NCBI GenBank assembly: GCA_946406115.1 | Contig: OX291542.1 | Span: 2,566,959 to 2,630,958, forward strand | Origin: Apoda limacodes | Taxonomy: Eukaryota; Arthropoda; Insecta; Lepidoptera; Limacodidae | DNA length: 64,000 nucleotides | Reading direction: 5' to 3' | Part shown: one piece after another, positions 24,175 to 34,715 of the stretch | Position numbering within the stretch: position 1 is the stretch's first letter | How the letters are laid out: every line of letters begins with the position of its first letter | Made by a program: the position numbers and the translations under genes | The notes under the pieces: generated by a model | The model's database searches: none | What the model was told of the DNA's origin: nothing | What the model saw: only the letters and a program-made list of their open reading frames with translations

Positions 24175-25390
24175 AAGAGTCAAAGAATGGAGATGACCCG
24201 GAGATAAATACGCTTAGTGTTGAATTTTTTAAATTATTTTATTTCACCACGTACTTAGCCATTTTTACGATTTGATTTAATGTTTTTGGAAAAGAAAAAC
24301 TACTGTTAAACGTGTGTACGTGTAAATCTGTTTCTGGTGGATTTATCTATTATTCAATTTTATTTACTTATTTAATATGAATTGAATTTAAAATGGAACT
24401 TTGAGCTTAAAACAATGAGAAAACATAATAAAATAATTGTAATAATTAGTCTTAATAATAAAAAATTATGAATACCCCTATTATATGACTGTTTCATAAA
24501 CTAGTATAAATTAATAATTGTAGAGTTAGTGAGAACAACAGCCTATTGCAACTTCTACAAATCTATTTAAACATTATTTCTCAAGCTACATTAGGAGTGA
24601 TGGTGTTGCTATAATAAAATAAAAAACAGTAAGTGTTGAAGTAGTGTTCGTGCCAGCTACCACTTACGTAGTTCTGCCCGGCCAGCGTAACACAGCATCA
24701 ATCCATTATGTATTATATTAAATTTTGTTAAGCAAAAACAGTCCTTAAAATCACTTATTTAATCTTATAATAATATATAATTTATATAATCTATCTCCTA
24801 ATTTATTTGTAATAACTGTAATAAAACATGCACGATAAATTAAACAAAAGGAGAATGCCACAGAGTATATATTGTATCCAAATGTCTCTAGTAACAGTAG
24901 TACAGTAGCGCGACAATTTATTAACTTCGTATACGCCGCGACACATAAGCGGTGAGTAAAACGTGGAGGGAATGCATGCGCATGAGTACTGACGCGCACG
25001 AAATAGTTATTAGTTTATCATAGCAGATATTTTTATCATAATCTTTAATGAATCAATTGTGAAAACATATTAAACATTAGGCATAAATACGCAGTTTATA
25101 TTTCGTGCAGTAAAAATGTCATTTGGATATTTTTCATAAAGTAATAATGAAATGAAAAATCTAAAAAATTGCTTACACGAAGCCTACGCAATAGATGCTA
25201 AATTTTAAATAAAAAATCAGTAATAGTAAGTACATTCCTGGGTTATTGCACGGGAGCGTCGATAGGAACAGACATCTATGGCTATCGGCCTCTTAATAAT
25301 AAATTTAAATTAATAATAATAATTAAACTAATAATTAATAATAAACAACTGTCGCAAATCAAGGATTTATGTAATTACAAAATAATATAC
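24175..25390. other. Intronic AT-rich DNA, no gene seen
   Basis: Within the last alpha-catenin intron. No conserved exon or recognised repeat; a less AT-rich patch at 24630-24700 is unexplained. Confidence 0.4.
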
Positions 25391-25392
25391 AG

Positions 25393-25517
25393 TGCAACAA
25401 ACTTTTCTAACCTTCTGACCTTGGGTGGCTGGTGTCCTTGTAAGTTCACGCCATTTCCATATGGCTATGGTGATATGTGATTTTTCACCGCGCGCCGGGT
25501 CAGAAAAGTTTGTTGCA
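25393..25517. mobile_element. Short MITE with 16-bp terminal inverted repeats
   Basis: TGCAACAAACTTTTCT at 25393-25408 is repeated exactly in inverted orientation at 25502-25517, enclosing a 125-bp element that lacks coding capacity. No target-site duplication is obvious. Confidence 0.75.
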
Positions 25518-25673
25518 TTATAATATATATATTATTTATTTATTGAGTATTGAAATTGTTTACTACACTTTTGGCTGCGTTAGTTTGATGTCCCTACAGG
25601 AATCCGGTGAATAAATAAACTACGTGTAGGTTATAAACAACAACGCGACAAACAAGCAAACTTTACCTATATA

Positions 25674-26932
25674 TTAGGTCCTTACATATGAAATTGATGT
25701 TTTATATGGAAAAAGCAAATATAATTTTTTTTTTAATTATTTTTTTTAATCAATCAAAGTAGGTACCGTTGTGATCTATGCACTTTTTCCATTTTATAGG
25801 GAGTTCATTGATTCCTTTGATGAAAAAATTGCGGGAGCGGGAATCAACAAAATCTTTGAAGGTGTTTTAGACTGCCTCATCTGAATCGATTTTTTTTCCA
25901 GTTAAGAAATTATCCGAATTCCGAAAAAATTGGTAATCGGTTGGAGCAAGGTCCGGGGAGTATGGTGGGTGACGAATACATTCCAATCCTAGCTCCTCTA
26001 GTTTTGCCACCGTCTTTTGTGCAGTGTGTGGTCTAGCGTTGTCCTGAAGCAGCAGTGGGCTAGAGCGGTTGACCAATCTCGGCTGTGTAACGGCTAGCTT
26101 TTCCATCATGGTTTCCAATTATCGGCAATACAGATCTGCCGTTATCGTCTGACAAGATCTTAGGAAGCTGAAGTGGATGACACCAACGCTGGTCCACCAG
26201 ACACTAACCAATTCCTTTTTTCAAAACAACTTTCGCTTGGGGCAGGATTTAGCCGGTTCTCCTGGATTTAACCACTGTAATGAGCGTTTCCGAGTATCGT
26301 ATAGGATCCATTTTTTATGACAAGTAATTATACGATTCCACTCGTTAGTGTGACGGTTTAGTAACGTGACGCGTGTTTGTTGGTATGCTTCACTTAGTTC
26401 ATGCGGTACACATTTTTTAAGCTTTTTCACTTTTTGTTTCAAAAGATTCAAAATGGTTTTATCACTCACACCGAAACTTACTCTGACATGGTTTGAGATG
26501 GATCCGCTTCCAGGATCACTTTCAATTCCTCATTGTCAACTAGGGTCTCCGGCCTTCCACGAGGTTTGTTTTGGACTGGAGGTCAAAATTTCCAGAACGA
26601 AAGCGTTGGAACCAAAACGTACTGTGTTTTCTGTTACAGTGGCTTCTCCGTACACATAAATTATTCCTTTGAGCTGTTTCTGCAGCGCTAGTGCCTCGAT
26701 GGAATTCGTATTTGAAAATAATGCGATATTTTATATTTTCCATATTGAGCACAGAACGATGTCAAAGCAAAATTAAATGACCCGAAAACAAATCAATGAC
26801 TACATTCTAAACACAAATAGACGAGCTTAAAATTGAAATAAATTTGAATTTGCAATTCTTAACCAAACGCCGGCTTTTTGAGATCAAAGTGGCCAGTTCT
26901 ATAAAACATCAATTTCATATGTAAGGACCTAA
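25674..26932 (-). mobile_element. Complete but inactive mariner transposon
   Basis: A 1259-bp element bounded by inverted repeats beginning TTAGGTCCTTACATATGAAA and identical for about 33 bp, flanked by TA at 25672-25673 and 26933-26934 as expected for mariner. The minus strand carries the transposase in three broken frames: N-terminal HTH at 26752-26540 (FKYEFHRGTSAAETAQRN), catalytic first half at 26469-26221 (CHKKWILYDTRKRSLQW) and C-terminal half at 26118-25867 (LLLQDNARPHTA, PPYSPDLAPTDYQFF). The first catalytic residue, Asp in CDEKWI-type motifs, is His here, and frames are shifted, so the transposase cannot be functional. It lies in the intron between the last two alpha-catenin exons. 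Confidence 0.92.
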
Positions 26933-26939
26933 TATAATA

Positions 26940-27600
26940 CGAGCAGAATTTATTAAAGTTTGTATTGTATTATTAATAATCTACGAATTGTACTACCATA
27001 AGGTAGACAGTACAACAGTAGAGAATATAAAAATCTATATTCTAAATTTGTGGACACTAAAGGGTTGCTATTTTTTTATTTTATCAAACAATCTAGTAGT
27101 TATAAAGGCTGTTTTCGACTTCAAATGATTTTTTAGTAATTTTTCTATAACCAGTTTCTATGTTTAAATATCATGTGTATTTGCTTATAGTATTCCGATA
27201 CGTCGTACAAGTTTGTATACATAATGAATTATGCCTCTAGATCTGACTGCAACAATCGTTAAACAATAAAAATGTGTTTGCTATATTATGTACATTTTGT
27301 CCATAAGTTATTACAAATTGGTGTAATAACATATTGTGTTGATTGTCACTTTCAATTAATATGACATTCAAAATTAAACAGGAATCAATTCAATCCTTGT
27401 ATTCCATAAATGTTCGTAATAAAAGCTGAACCAATACTCGAATATTACGTGTTGTTAGAAAATTTTACTTATTTGTATTTTTTTATTTTATATAATTGTA
27501 TTGCATGACCCCCTTCTCCTCTCATGTGTGACAAAAGTAGAATGGCAGCTTTCATTAAATATTAGACTCAGGTTTTTTAAGGTTAACTTAATGAAACTCA
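26940..27600. other. Intronic AT-rich DNA, no gene seen
   Basis: No open frame or known repeat recognised in this part of the alpha-catenin intron. Confidence 0.4.
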
Positions 27601-27740
27601 TATGAAATTTCAGGGCTAAAGGAGGATGGGCAAAAGTGTATGGACCCTGACAATGCTCTCATTTCCGCAGTATTAACTCTACTAGCATGCTTTTCCATAC
27701 GTAACATTCACTTCCATACATCAGTGTTGGAACCAAACCC
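27600..27740 (-). pseudogene. RTE-like LINE fragment
   Basis: The minus strand reads GLVPTLMYGSECYVWKSM, the same segment as VLVPTLMYGSECWVWQKK in the plus-strand copy near 33130. Only about 30-40 codons are left. Confidence 0.65.
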
Positions 27741-27779
27741 CCCTAATGAACAGCTGATATAGTATGCAGTACAACGAAA

Positions 27780-27890
27780 TAATAATAATAAAATTCTTTA
27801 TTGCACTAATTTTGAACATAGGCGAACTTAATGCCTTCAGGCATTTTCTACCAGTTAACCATTGGTAATGTAGATATAATTAAGGGGTTG
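27780..27890 (-). repeat. LINE 3' end remnant
   Basis: An AAT-rich run followed by TTCTTTATTGCACT and CTTAATGCCTTCAGGCATTT resembles the 3' UTR and tail of a common lepidopteran LINE, in minus orientation. No coding part remains. Confidence 0.45.
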
Positions 27891-27894
27891 TGCA

Positions 27895-28262
27895 GTGTTT
27901 GTTGTAATAGATCGTAGTAGCTTCAAAAATGATAATAGATTTAGTGATAAAAGACAGAATATAAGAATAATATCATAAAGTATAATATGTAAAAAGACCG
28001 TAGTATACTGATAAAGGTGTGCAGCGTTGCATTTATCTGATTTTCCGTATTCACTCTTCTTTCAGTGTCACTCTCACATTTTCAGGCTCTTGTGACCAAA
28101 GATACTAAGTATACAAATTTTGCACATGAACATTTCTTCCAACACTTTCTTTCCATCCGCTATAACGTAACAGTTTCACTCGTAACAAAAACTATAACTG
28201 TTATTTACATTAAAGTTAATTCCATTCCTTTTTAGTTCGTGTGTATCAACGTAATAGTACTT
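27895..28262. other. Intronic DNA, no gene seen
   Basis: Immediately 3' of the LDSATS exon on the minus strand; its donor GTAAGT is at 28264. Nothing else recognised. Confidence 0.4.
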
Positions 28263-28264
28263 AC

Positions 28265-28381
28265 AGCGATCGTCCCTTGGCGCGTGTATTTGGTGGAGGC
28301 GACGTACGAAGACTTCACGGTCAAAACTACGGCGTTCATTAGATTTTTGGCAGCTTGGATCAAAGATGTGGCACTATCCAG
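28265..28381 (-). CDS. alpha-Cat: alpha-catenin exon (actin-binding domain)
   Basis: This 117-nt, phase 0-0 exon encodes 39 residues, LDSATSLIQAAKNLMNAVV and on to ASTKYTRQGTIA. It is bounded by TTACAG and GTAAGT on the minus strand. The sequence is a highly conserved helix of the alpha-catenin/vinculin-type actin-binding five-helix bundle, the segment that contributes to F-actin contact. It joins to GELIVSG upstream and SPIVVW downstream without breaking a codon. The intron before it (5.8 kb) contains the nested LINE insertion. Confidence 0.96.
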
Positions 28382-28569
28382 CTGTAACAAAAACAAACTA
28401 TACGTGAAATAACGTCTTCATCACACGATTATGGCTAATCTCAACTGGAAACTATCAGAGAAGCTGCACATATCCTGGTCTTAAGGCTAAGTTAAGATAC
28501 ATACCAGATTCTAAAAGTTAATGAGGACATTTTGTAAAAAAAACTAATTCATCCAAAAAATAAGAATAA

Positions 28570-29244
28570 ATCCCTGCTTGTGTATAGTGCATTATCTTAT
28601 TAGATGAAAAAGACGATGCACAATTACTAACGGTGGATACTAGAAGTGGATTCATGGATGAAGAGGAAATAGCATAGAAGACATAGTGAAAGCATTGAAG
28701 GGTATGAAATCAGGAAAGCATCGCCTTTTTAACCTTTGTTGGAGGAGCGGTAATGTGTCTAAAGACTGGTGCAAAGCCGTAATCGTACCGTTATATAAAG
28801 GAAAAGGGTCACAGCAAGATTGCAAAAACTACCGAGGGATAAGTCTCCTCAGCGTTTGGCAAAAACACAAAAAGTCTACTGCGCTTTCGTGGACCTGGAA
28901 AAAGCCAATGATAGAGTGAAGAGGAATGAGTTGTGGTCAGCATTGTCCATGTATGGGGTGAGCAGCAACTTGATTCGAGCACTGAAATCTCTTTACCGTG
29001 ATTCTAGTGCTTGTGTCAGGATAAATGGGGCCCATACAGAGTGGTTTAACATCGAAAAAGGTGTTAGACAGGGATGTGTGGCGTCACATTGGTTGTTCAA
29101 CCTATTCATGGATAACTGTCTTGGGGATTTGAAATAGAAAGAATGTGGTATAAGAATGAATGAGTTACTAATCAAGTTCCTCCTCTATGCCGATGATCAG
29201 GTCATTCTTGCATCGGCAGGAGAGGAGTTACAGGAAATGTTAAC

Positions 29245-29248
<4 letters not shown>
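28570..29248 (+). pseudogene. RTE-like LINE, 5' portion of split copy
   Basis: Plus-strand frames encode the fingers and palm of an RTE-like reverse transcriptase: ALKGMKSGKH, CKNYRGISLLS, YCAFVDLEKANDRV (family A-F-D-R-V, here A-N-D), GVRQGCVASHWLFN and LLYADDQVILASAGEELQEM with YADD intact. Frameshifts are present around 28860 and a TAG at 29137. The copy stops at 29248 at a 5-bp CGATT that recurs at 32830, where the same ORF resumes. It therefore predates the insertion of the LINE at 29249-32829. Confidence 0.85.
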
Positions 29249-29282
<34 letters not shown>

Positions 29283-29328
29283 CCACTAAGGTGGCAAACA
29301 AGCTTACGGCCCGCCTGATGGTAAGCGG

Positions 29329-31176
29329 TCACCGTAGCCTATGGACGCTTGCAACACCAGGGGTATCACTTGCGCGTTGCCGACCCTTCAGAAATCTAAT
29401 AACTTCTTTCTTGAAGAACTCCATACTGTAGTCCTTGCAGAAAACCTTGGCAGGGAGCTCATTCCACAATTTAAGCGTTCGCGGGAGGAAGTTTCTCTGA
29501 AACCGCACTGTACGCGACCATTTAGGTTCTAAAGTGTGAGAATGAATTCCCTGCCGATGGCGAGCGGTGCGATGGTAGAAAGTAGCCGTGGGCATCATTT
29601 CGAACAATTCCTCAGAACACAACCCATTGTACAAGCGGTAGAACACACACAGTGAGGCAAAGTCTCTCCTCAGACTTAAGGGCTCGATACCGCAAGTGAG
29701 TTTGGGATCGTCGACAATTCTCACAGCCCGTCGTTGAACCGAGTCAAAAGGGTCAAGCTGGTATCCGGGTGCACCTGCCCAGAGATGGCAGCAGTACTCC
29801 ATATGGGGCCGAACTTGCGACTTGTAAAGTAACAACCTTTGCCCCGACGTGAAGTACTGCTTCGCTCTGTTGAGTACACCAAGTTTTTTGGACGCCAGCT
29901 TTACCTTATCTTGTAAATGATCTCGGAACTGAACATCGCTGGAGATGTCGACACCAAGGATCCCAATGCTCTTGGAGATGGAGAGGGGAGTGTTCTGGAA
30001 TTGTGGGACCACAGTGAATGGAGTTTTCTTAGCGGTGAACGCGCACACTTGTGTCTTTGTAGGGTTGAATCGGACCAAGTTTACCCGTCCCCAGTCAGAG
30101 ACCTGAGACAGTGTGGTCTCGATTTGAGACACAAGTTCTCCGCGGTTTTCCTCCACAACGGAACGAGGGATGTTTGCACGACCCGTGTAAAAAGCGTCTC
30201 CAGTACTGTCATCTGCATAGCAATGTATGTTGTTGATGTCCAACATGTCATTGATATGCAGTAGAAACAGCGTAGGAGACAGCACAGAGCCTTGCGGGAC
30301 ACCAGCATTAATGTCCATGCTATCAGAGCAACTACCGTCAACTACAGTTCGTATGCGTCTGCCGGACAAAAAGCTAGCCACCCATTTGCACAAACCCTCG
30401 GGCACTCCGTAAGATGGCAACTTCGATAGAAGACCGCGGTGCCAGACCCGATCGAACGCCTTCGCTATGTCCAGGCTACATGCCAATGCCTCCCCCTGAC
30501 TCTCAATGGCTAGTGCCCATCGGTGTGTGAGATACACTAGAAGGTCACCAGTCGAGCGACCGTGGCGAAAGCCATATTGACGGTCACTGACCAGATCGTG
30601 TACTTCTAGGTATCTTAGAAGCTGTGTGTTGATCACACGCTCCATCACCTTAGAGAGGAGAGAGGTAATAGCGATAGGCCTGTAATTCGATGGATCTGAT
30701 CTATCGCCCTTTTTGGGCACCGGGTGCACATTCGCAGTCTTCCATGAAGACGGAAATTGCCTAGTGTGGTAGGAAAGCGCGAAGAGGCGCGTGAGTACAG
30801 GACATAACTCAGGAGCACACTGCTTAAGCACCACTGCTGGTATACCGTCTGGCCCACTCGACTTATGAACGTCTAGAGAAAGTAACGCCCGCCTGACCTC
30901 CCGCTGCGTTATGGAGATTTCCGGCATGGTCTTACCGCACCACGGTATAGTAGGTGGTACAGCGCCTTCATCGTTCATATTCGAGTTCGAGGCAAAGAGA
31001 CTGCCCAGTAGATCGGCTTTCTCTTTAGCACTATGGGCCAAGTCACCATCGGTCTTTCGCAGTGGTGGTAACGACGACTGGCAGAAGTTCCCTTCGGCAG
31101 CTTTGGCAAGCGACCAGAAAGCACGACTCCCAGAAGGATAGCTCGCAAGTCGCCCACCTATTTTGCCGATGAATTG
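29329..31176 (-). CDS. LINE reverse transcriptase domain (3' part of ORF, after frameshift)
   Basis: Continues the ORF in the shifted frame from FIGKIGGRLASYPSGSRAFW (about 31170) to the end GVASVHRLR. Reverse transcriptase motifs are complete: SSGPDGIPAVVLKQ, NYRPIAITSLLSKVMERVI, QYGFRHGRST, SLDIAKAFDRVWHRG, GVPQGSVLSPTLFLLHINDM and CYADDST with both catalytic aspartates. The thumb and C-terminal region (RPHMEYCCHLWAGAP, TARHRQGIHSHTL, RTLKLWNELP) is also complete. Apart from the 7-bp duplication upstream I see no stop in about 610 codons, so this is a young copy. The apparent start Met at 31230 lies before the frameshift and is not the real start. Confidence 0.9.
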   Translation of the reverse strand, partial: QFIGKIGGRLASYPSGSRAFWSLAKAAEGNFCQSSLPPLRKTDGDLAHSAKEKADLLGSLFASNSNMNDEGAVPPTIPWCGKTMPEISITQREVRRALLSLDVHKSSGPDGIPAVVLKQCAPELCPVLTRLFALSYHTRQFPSSWKTANVHPVPKKGDRSDPSNYRPIAITSLLSKVMERVINTQLLRYLEVHDLVSDRQYGFRHGRSTGDLLVYLTHRWALAIESQGEALACSLDIAKAFDRVWHRGLLSKLPSYGVPEGLCKWVASFLSGRRIRTVVDGSCSDSMDINAGVPQGSVLSPTLFLLHINDMLDINNIHCYADDSTGDAFYTGRANIPRSVVEENRGELVSQIETTLSQVSDWGRVNLVRFNPTKTQVCAFTAKKTPFTVVPQFQNTPLSISKSIGILGVDISSDVQFRDHLQDKVKLASKKLGVLNRAKQYFTSGQRLLLYKSQVRPHMEYCCHLWAGAPGYQLDPFDSVQRRAVRIVDDPKLTCGIEPLSLRRDFASLCVFYRLYNGLCSEELFEMMPTATFYHRTARHRQGIHSHTLEPKWSRTVRFQRNFLPRTLKLWNELPAKVFCKDYSMEFFKKEVIRFLKGRQRASDTPGVASVHRLR

Positions 31177-32302
31177 GAATTTGGAATTTTGCTCTGGCAG
31201 TTGCTTTCTTACTGAACCTCGAGGCAGCATTTAATTTGCGTTTTAACTCAGAAATATTCGGATCCTTATTAAAACGAGCCGTGGTCCAAGCCTCATATGC
31301 ATTTTGCTTAAGAATTTTAGCTTTTCTGCAAGACCTATTAAACCACGGTCGTTTTTTGACGCCGGCAGCTACTCGCGGGTTAGGAATATAGCATTCCATA
31401 CCAGCAAGGATTGTCTCAGTGACTGCGGCTGCGCAGACGTCAGGATCTTCTGAGTTAAAGCAGATCTGCCTCCACGGGTACGATGCGTAAAATTCACGCA
31501 ATCCATCCCAGTCTGCCGACTTATAGTGCCACACACGACGCCAGTTAGTTGGCCCAGAAGGATCAGGTTGTGTGCATGACACTTGAGTCCGAACGAGACA
31601 GTGGTCCGAGGAGCCAAGAGGCGCATCCACTGAGACGGAGTACCCGTCCGGACGAGTAGTCAGCAGAAGGTCCAGTAAGGAGCTCGTATGTTCCTCTATA
31701 TCTGGTATTCTCGTTGGAGAAAGTACCAGCTGAGAGAATCCATAGGTCAGAGCAAATTCATGAGCAGATATCCCAGCATAGTTATTGGTTCGAGAACTGA
31801 GCCACTCGCGATGGTGGGCGTTAAAGTCTCCCAAAATAACTAGTTCTGCTGTGGGATATTGCTCTAGAACTTTGTCAGTCGTCAAACTCAGGTGCGTGAA
31901 GAGTCGAGTTACGTCCGTGTCACCGCTATGAGACCTGTATAGGCACGCATAGATACGAGTGTGGCCGCCGTAATCTACGCGCACCCACAATATCGACAGG
32001 TCCCTGTCTTCAAGGCTATGAAGGCGGCGACAGCAGATATCCTCCCGGACGAACATACATACACCGGCACGACTCATAAAATTGTGTTCGAGTTTGTAGC
32101 CGGGATAATGAAGGTATGATGTGTCGGCCGGGCAGGATATCTGCGTCTCCGTTAGAAAAAGAATGGTCGGCTGCGCAGTTTCGAGATGGTGGTGGACTGC
32201 GTTAAGATTTGCGTGAATACCCCTGATGTTGCAAAAATCCACATTATATGTGGATGGAGTAGCCGCTGTGCAAACTCTTTTCTTTTTCTGTCTTCTGGCC
32301 AT
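31176..32302 (-). CDS. LINE endonuclease domain (5' part of ORF, before frameshift)
   Basis: Starting from ATG 32302 the frame encodes an APE-type endonuclease that nicks target DNA to prime reverse transcription. Visible motifs: NIRGIHANL (residues ~26), FLTETQISC with the catalytic Glu (~50), LYRSHSGDT, LGDFNAHHREW with Asp/Asn (~157), LDLLLTT and SSDHCLVR with the catalytic His (~232). These are all intact. The frame stays open to 31043, but beyond about 31176 the residues no longer match the sibling copy: a 7-bp tandem duplication (AAATTCC) shifts it. The natural product would be a single endonuclease-RT protein. Confidence 0.85.
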
Positions 32303-32829
32303 AATATATATAAAAAAAAGTTACTAAGACTAAGGATGAGGATTCACTGCACAGACAGCATAGAGGACAAAGGGTGCGGTTCTAAGACTGCCGAAGCTCG
32401 CCACAGATGATACGGTTGCTGGCCCGGCGGGCGGAAGGGCCCCTGATCCCCCTCTGTTGTAGTAGCCGGGTCCACTCCGGTCTCCTTCTCCGGCACGACT
32501 ACCACTTCAGATACTTTACACAGGCTGGCGAATCAGCCTCCCAGGGCGGAGATTAAGTGATCCCTGGGTTCGGGATCCCGTTCAACCTGCGGGCGGCCAG
32601 CGGTCAGCCGTTTCATCAGGTCTCCCTGACCGCCGAACCAGCACGCCGCGTCTACGCCGAGTATGACAGCAACAAGCACCGCCGGTCCTCCGCTGTCCGC
32701 GCAGCGAATCCTCAAAGAGCTCTGGCAACCTTACTCACCGCCAGGAACACAACACTACTCAATGTTAGTGTTATTATGGCCGCGGTTTTCTGTAAGGTGG
32801 AGGTACTTCCCCAGTTCGGGCCGCTCATT

Positions 32830-33603
32830 CGATTATGTAAGAGTCATTTCAAAAGAATGGAATGAATGTTAATGTTAATAAACGAAAGTTATGGTTTTTA
32901 AAAGGAATGATACTGTAACAGAATGCAATATTACGGTAGAAGGGAAGAAAGTAGAACAAGTGCCAGAATTCGTATACTTAGGATGTTTGTTTACTAGAGA
33001 CGGAAAATGTGAAGGTGACATTGAAAGAAGAGGTAAACGCGGGAAATCAGGTAAATGGGGCGATGCACACCTTTATGAGCAGTCAAAAATTGTCGGAAAA
33101 GGTACGTTTGGCTGTACATGAGGGTGTGTTGGTTCCAACACTGATGTATGGAAGTGAATGTTGGGTATGGCAAAAGAAGCACGAAAGTAGAATTAATGCC
33201 GTGGAGATGATGGCATAGAGAAGTATGTGTGGTTTGACTCTAAATGACAGGATAAAAAATAGTGTGATACGAGAGCGTTGCGGTGTGAAAGAAAGTGTGG
33301 TGACAAAGATTTAGAAAGGTATGTTAAGGTGGTTTGGACATGTTGAAATAATGAACGAAAATAGATGCACGAAACAGATTTATAAATCTGAAGCAATTGG
33401 TAGGGTCGGTAAAGGTAGACCTCGGCAAACGTATGTAGATCAAATTGAGTACGTTCTCAGAAAAGGCCAGGTCAGGAGTACTCGGAACCGTAGGAAATCT
33501 ATGAAAGCATTGATGCGTATAGATGAGGCAAGTGAGGTATGCCAGGATCGTAGCAAGTGGCAGTCTTTGGTCTCTGCCTACCCCTCTGGGAAACAGGCGT
33601 AAG
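32830..33603 (+). pseudogene. RTE-like LINE, 3' portion of split copy
   Basis: Resumes the ORF interrupted at 29248: ESFQKNGMNVNVNK, then FVYLGCLFTRDGKCEGDIE, VLVPTLMYGSECWVWQKK, LRWFGHVEIMNENRCTKQIY, GKGRPRQTYVDQIEYVLRKG and the C-terminus SLVSAYPSGKQA followed by TAA at 33601. These are the thumb and C-terminal segments of an RTE-like reverse transcriptase. Internal stops (for example TAG near 33217 and 33314) show decay. It sits in the intron between alpha-catenin exons CPESST and LDSATS. Confidence 0.85.
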
Positions 33604-33609
33604 TTATGT

Positions 33610-34180
33610 ATGTATGTTTGAATTTTATTTATTGTTTTTATAGCTAAAAAAGTTACTTTTGTTCCAATAATTATACATTTTTTTAAAGCATATATTGCAT
33701 TTGTTTGTTATAAAAGTTGGTTATCATTAGACTTTGTTGTTATATAGAGCAATGGCTAAAATTTTTACCAAAAAGTAAAAAATTTAACCACAAAACAGTA
33801 AACCGTTAAATTGCTGATAAAGAAATGAAACTTTCGAGACATTATTACGTATAAATTACTAAAGAAAAGCACAAACATGTCTCATAGTAATGTATACGGC
33901 ATTATGTAATGATTTCTAGTAGATTAACATGTATTTCGTTAATATTAACGACATTAGTTTTCTGGCCTATATCGTCTTCTTAAATCCCTCAATGGCTTAA
34001 GATAAATCGGTTTGATTTGTGTTGCTAGTGATGACTTGCTGGAATCACAAACGTTGAACGACGGCTCTTTTGCTATAAAGGGACGACCAAATCTTTTCGT
34101 TACAAATAAGTGTTTGGGGTTCAACAAAGGAACATCCATATTTGTGTTATAAAGAAGCATCAATGTTGTGAAGCACACTT
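33610..34180. other. Intronic AT-rich DNA, no gene seen
   Basis: Between the RTE-like LINE and the next alpha-catenin exon; nothing recognised. Confidence 0.4.
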
Positions 34181-34182
34181 AC

Positions 34183-34317
34183 CCCGCTCACGATGAGCTC
34201 CCCGGAGATGTTCTGGACGTCGGCCTTCACTTTGCTGGTGATCTGGATCTGGTGACAGTAGAGTGCGATACGCTGGAGGTACGCCAACAGGTCTTGTTTC
34301 GTTGACGATTCTGGACA
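34183..34317 (-). CDS. alpha-Cat: alpha-catenin exon (actin-binding domain)
   Basis: A 135-nt phase 0-0 exon of 45 residues, CPESSTKQDLLAYLQRIALY then CHQIQITSKVKADVQNISGE and LIVSG. Minus-strand acceptor TGTCACTCAG at 34318 and donor GTAAGT at 34182. The sequence is one of the best conserved parts of the alpha-catenin actin-binding bundle, and all residues are in place. Start chosen from the acceptor and from the phase of the previous exon, which ends on the whole codon CAG. Confidence 0.97.
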
Positions 34318-34639
34318 CTGAGTGACAGACATATAACCACAAACATCACATTACTGGACGGACAGCAAAGGTTCCAATGATGACCAGGCTTGGAAGCCAG
34401 CAGCGTAGTTTTACAAGGCTTGTTTACTGCTTTACTCAAAAATGCGATTAATTTAAATTAAATCAGTATAGAGTAGAACTTTGATCAAAGATAGCTGCTG
34501 AAATAATGATCACATAACTAGCATTTTTGAAATACATTATTTCAAGTGAATACATAAAAAACAATTAGTGAATTGATTATGTATGATTTTAGGGATGTTC
34601 CGACTATTAGGTAAAGTCGACTATCCGGCCACTGCCGGT

Positions 34640-34715
34640 TAAATTTCAGCTCGATCCGTCCAATGGTTGGAGCTGTGCGTTGATAGATCAGTCAGTCAGT
34701 AGTAATAGTTACTTT
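34640..34715. repeat. Interspersed repeat fragment
   Basis: GGAGCTGTGCGTTGATAGAT and the CAGTCAGTCAGT run match the terminal part of the repeat at 35600-35930 (GGCTGTGCGTTGATCCGTCA). Short fragment in an alpha-catenin intron. Confidence 0.5.

Larger units (their letters stand above)
29249..32829 (-). mobile_element. Nearly full-length LINE nested in an RTE-like LINE
   Basis: A 3.58-kb insertion on the minus strand. Its poly(A) tail appears as a 30-nt T run at 29249-29279; it is flanked by CGATT at 29244-29248 and 32830-32834, a likely target-site duplication. It has a ~520-nt 5' UTR, one ORF with endonuclease then reverse transcriptase, and a short 3' UTR starting near 29328. Compared with the copy at 16900-19870 it is slightly 5'-truncated, lacking one of two tandem 5' UTR units. 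Clade within the Jockey/CR1 group not resolved. Confidence 0.9.
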
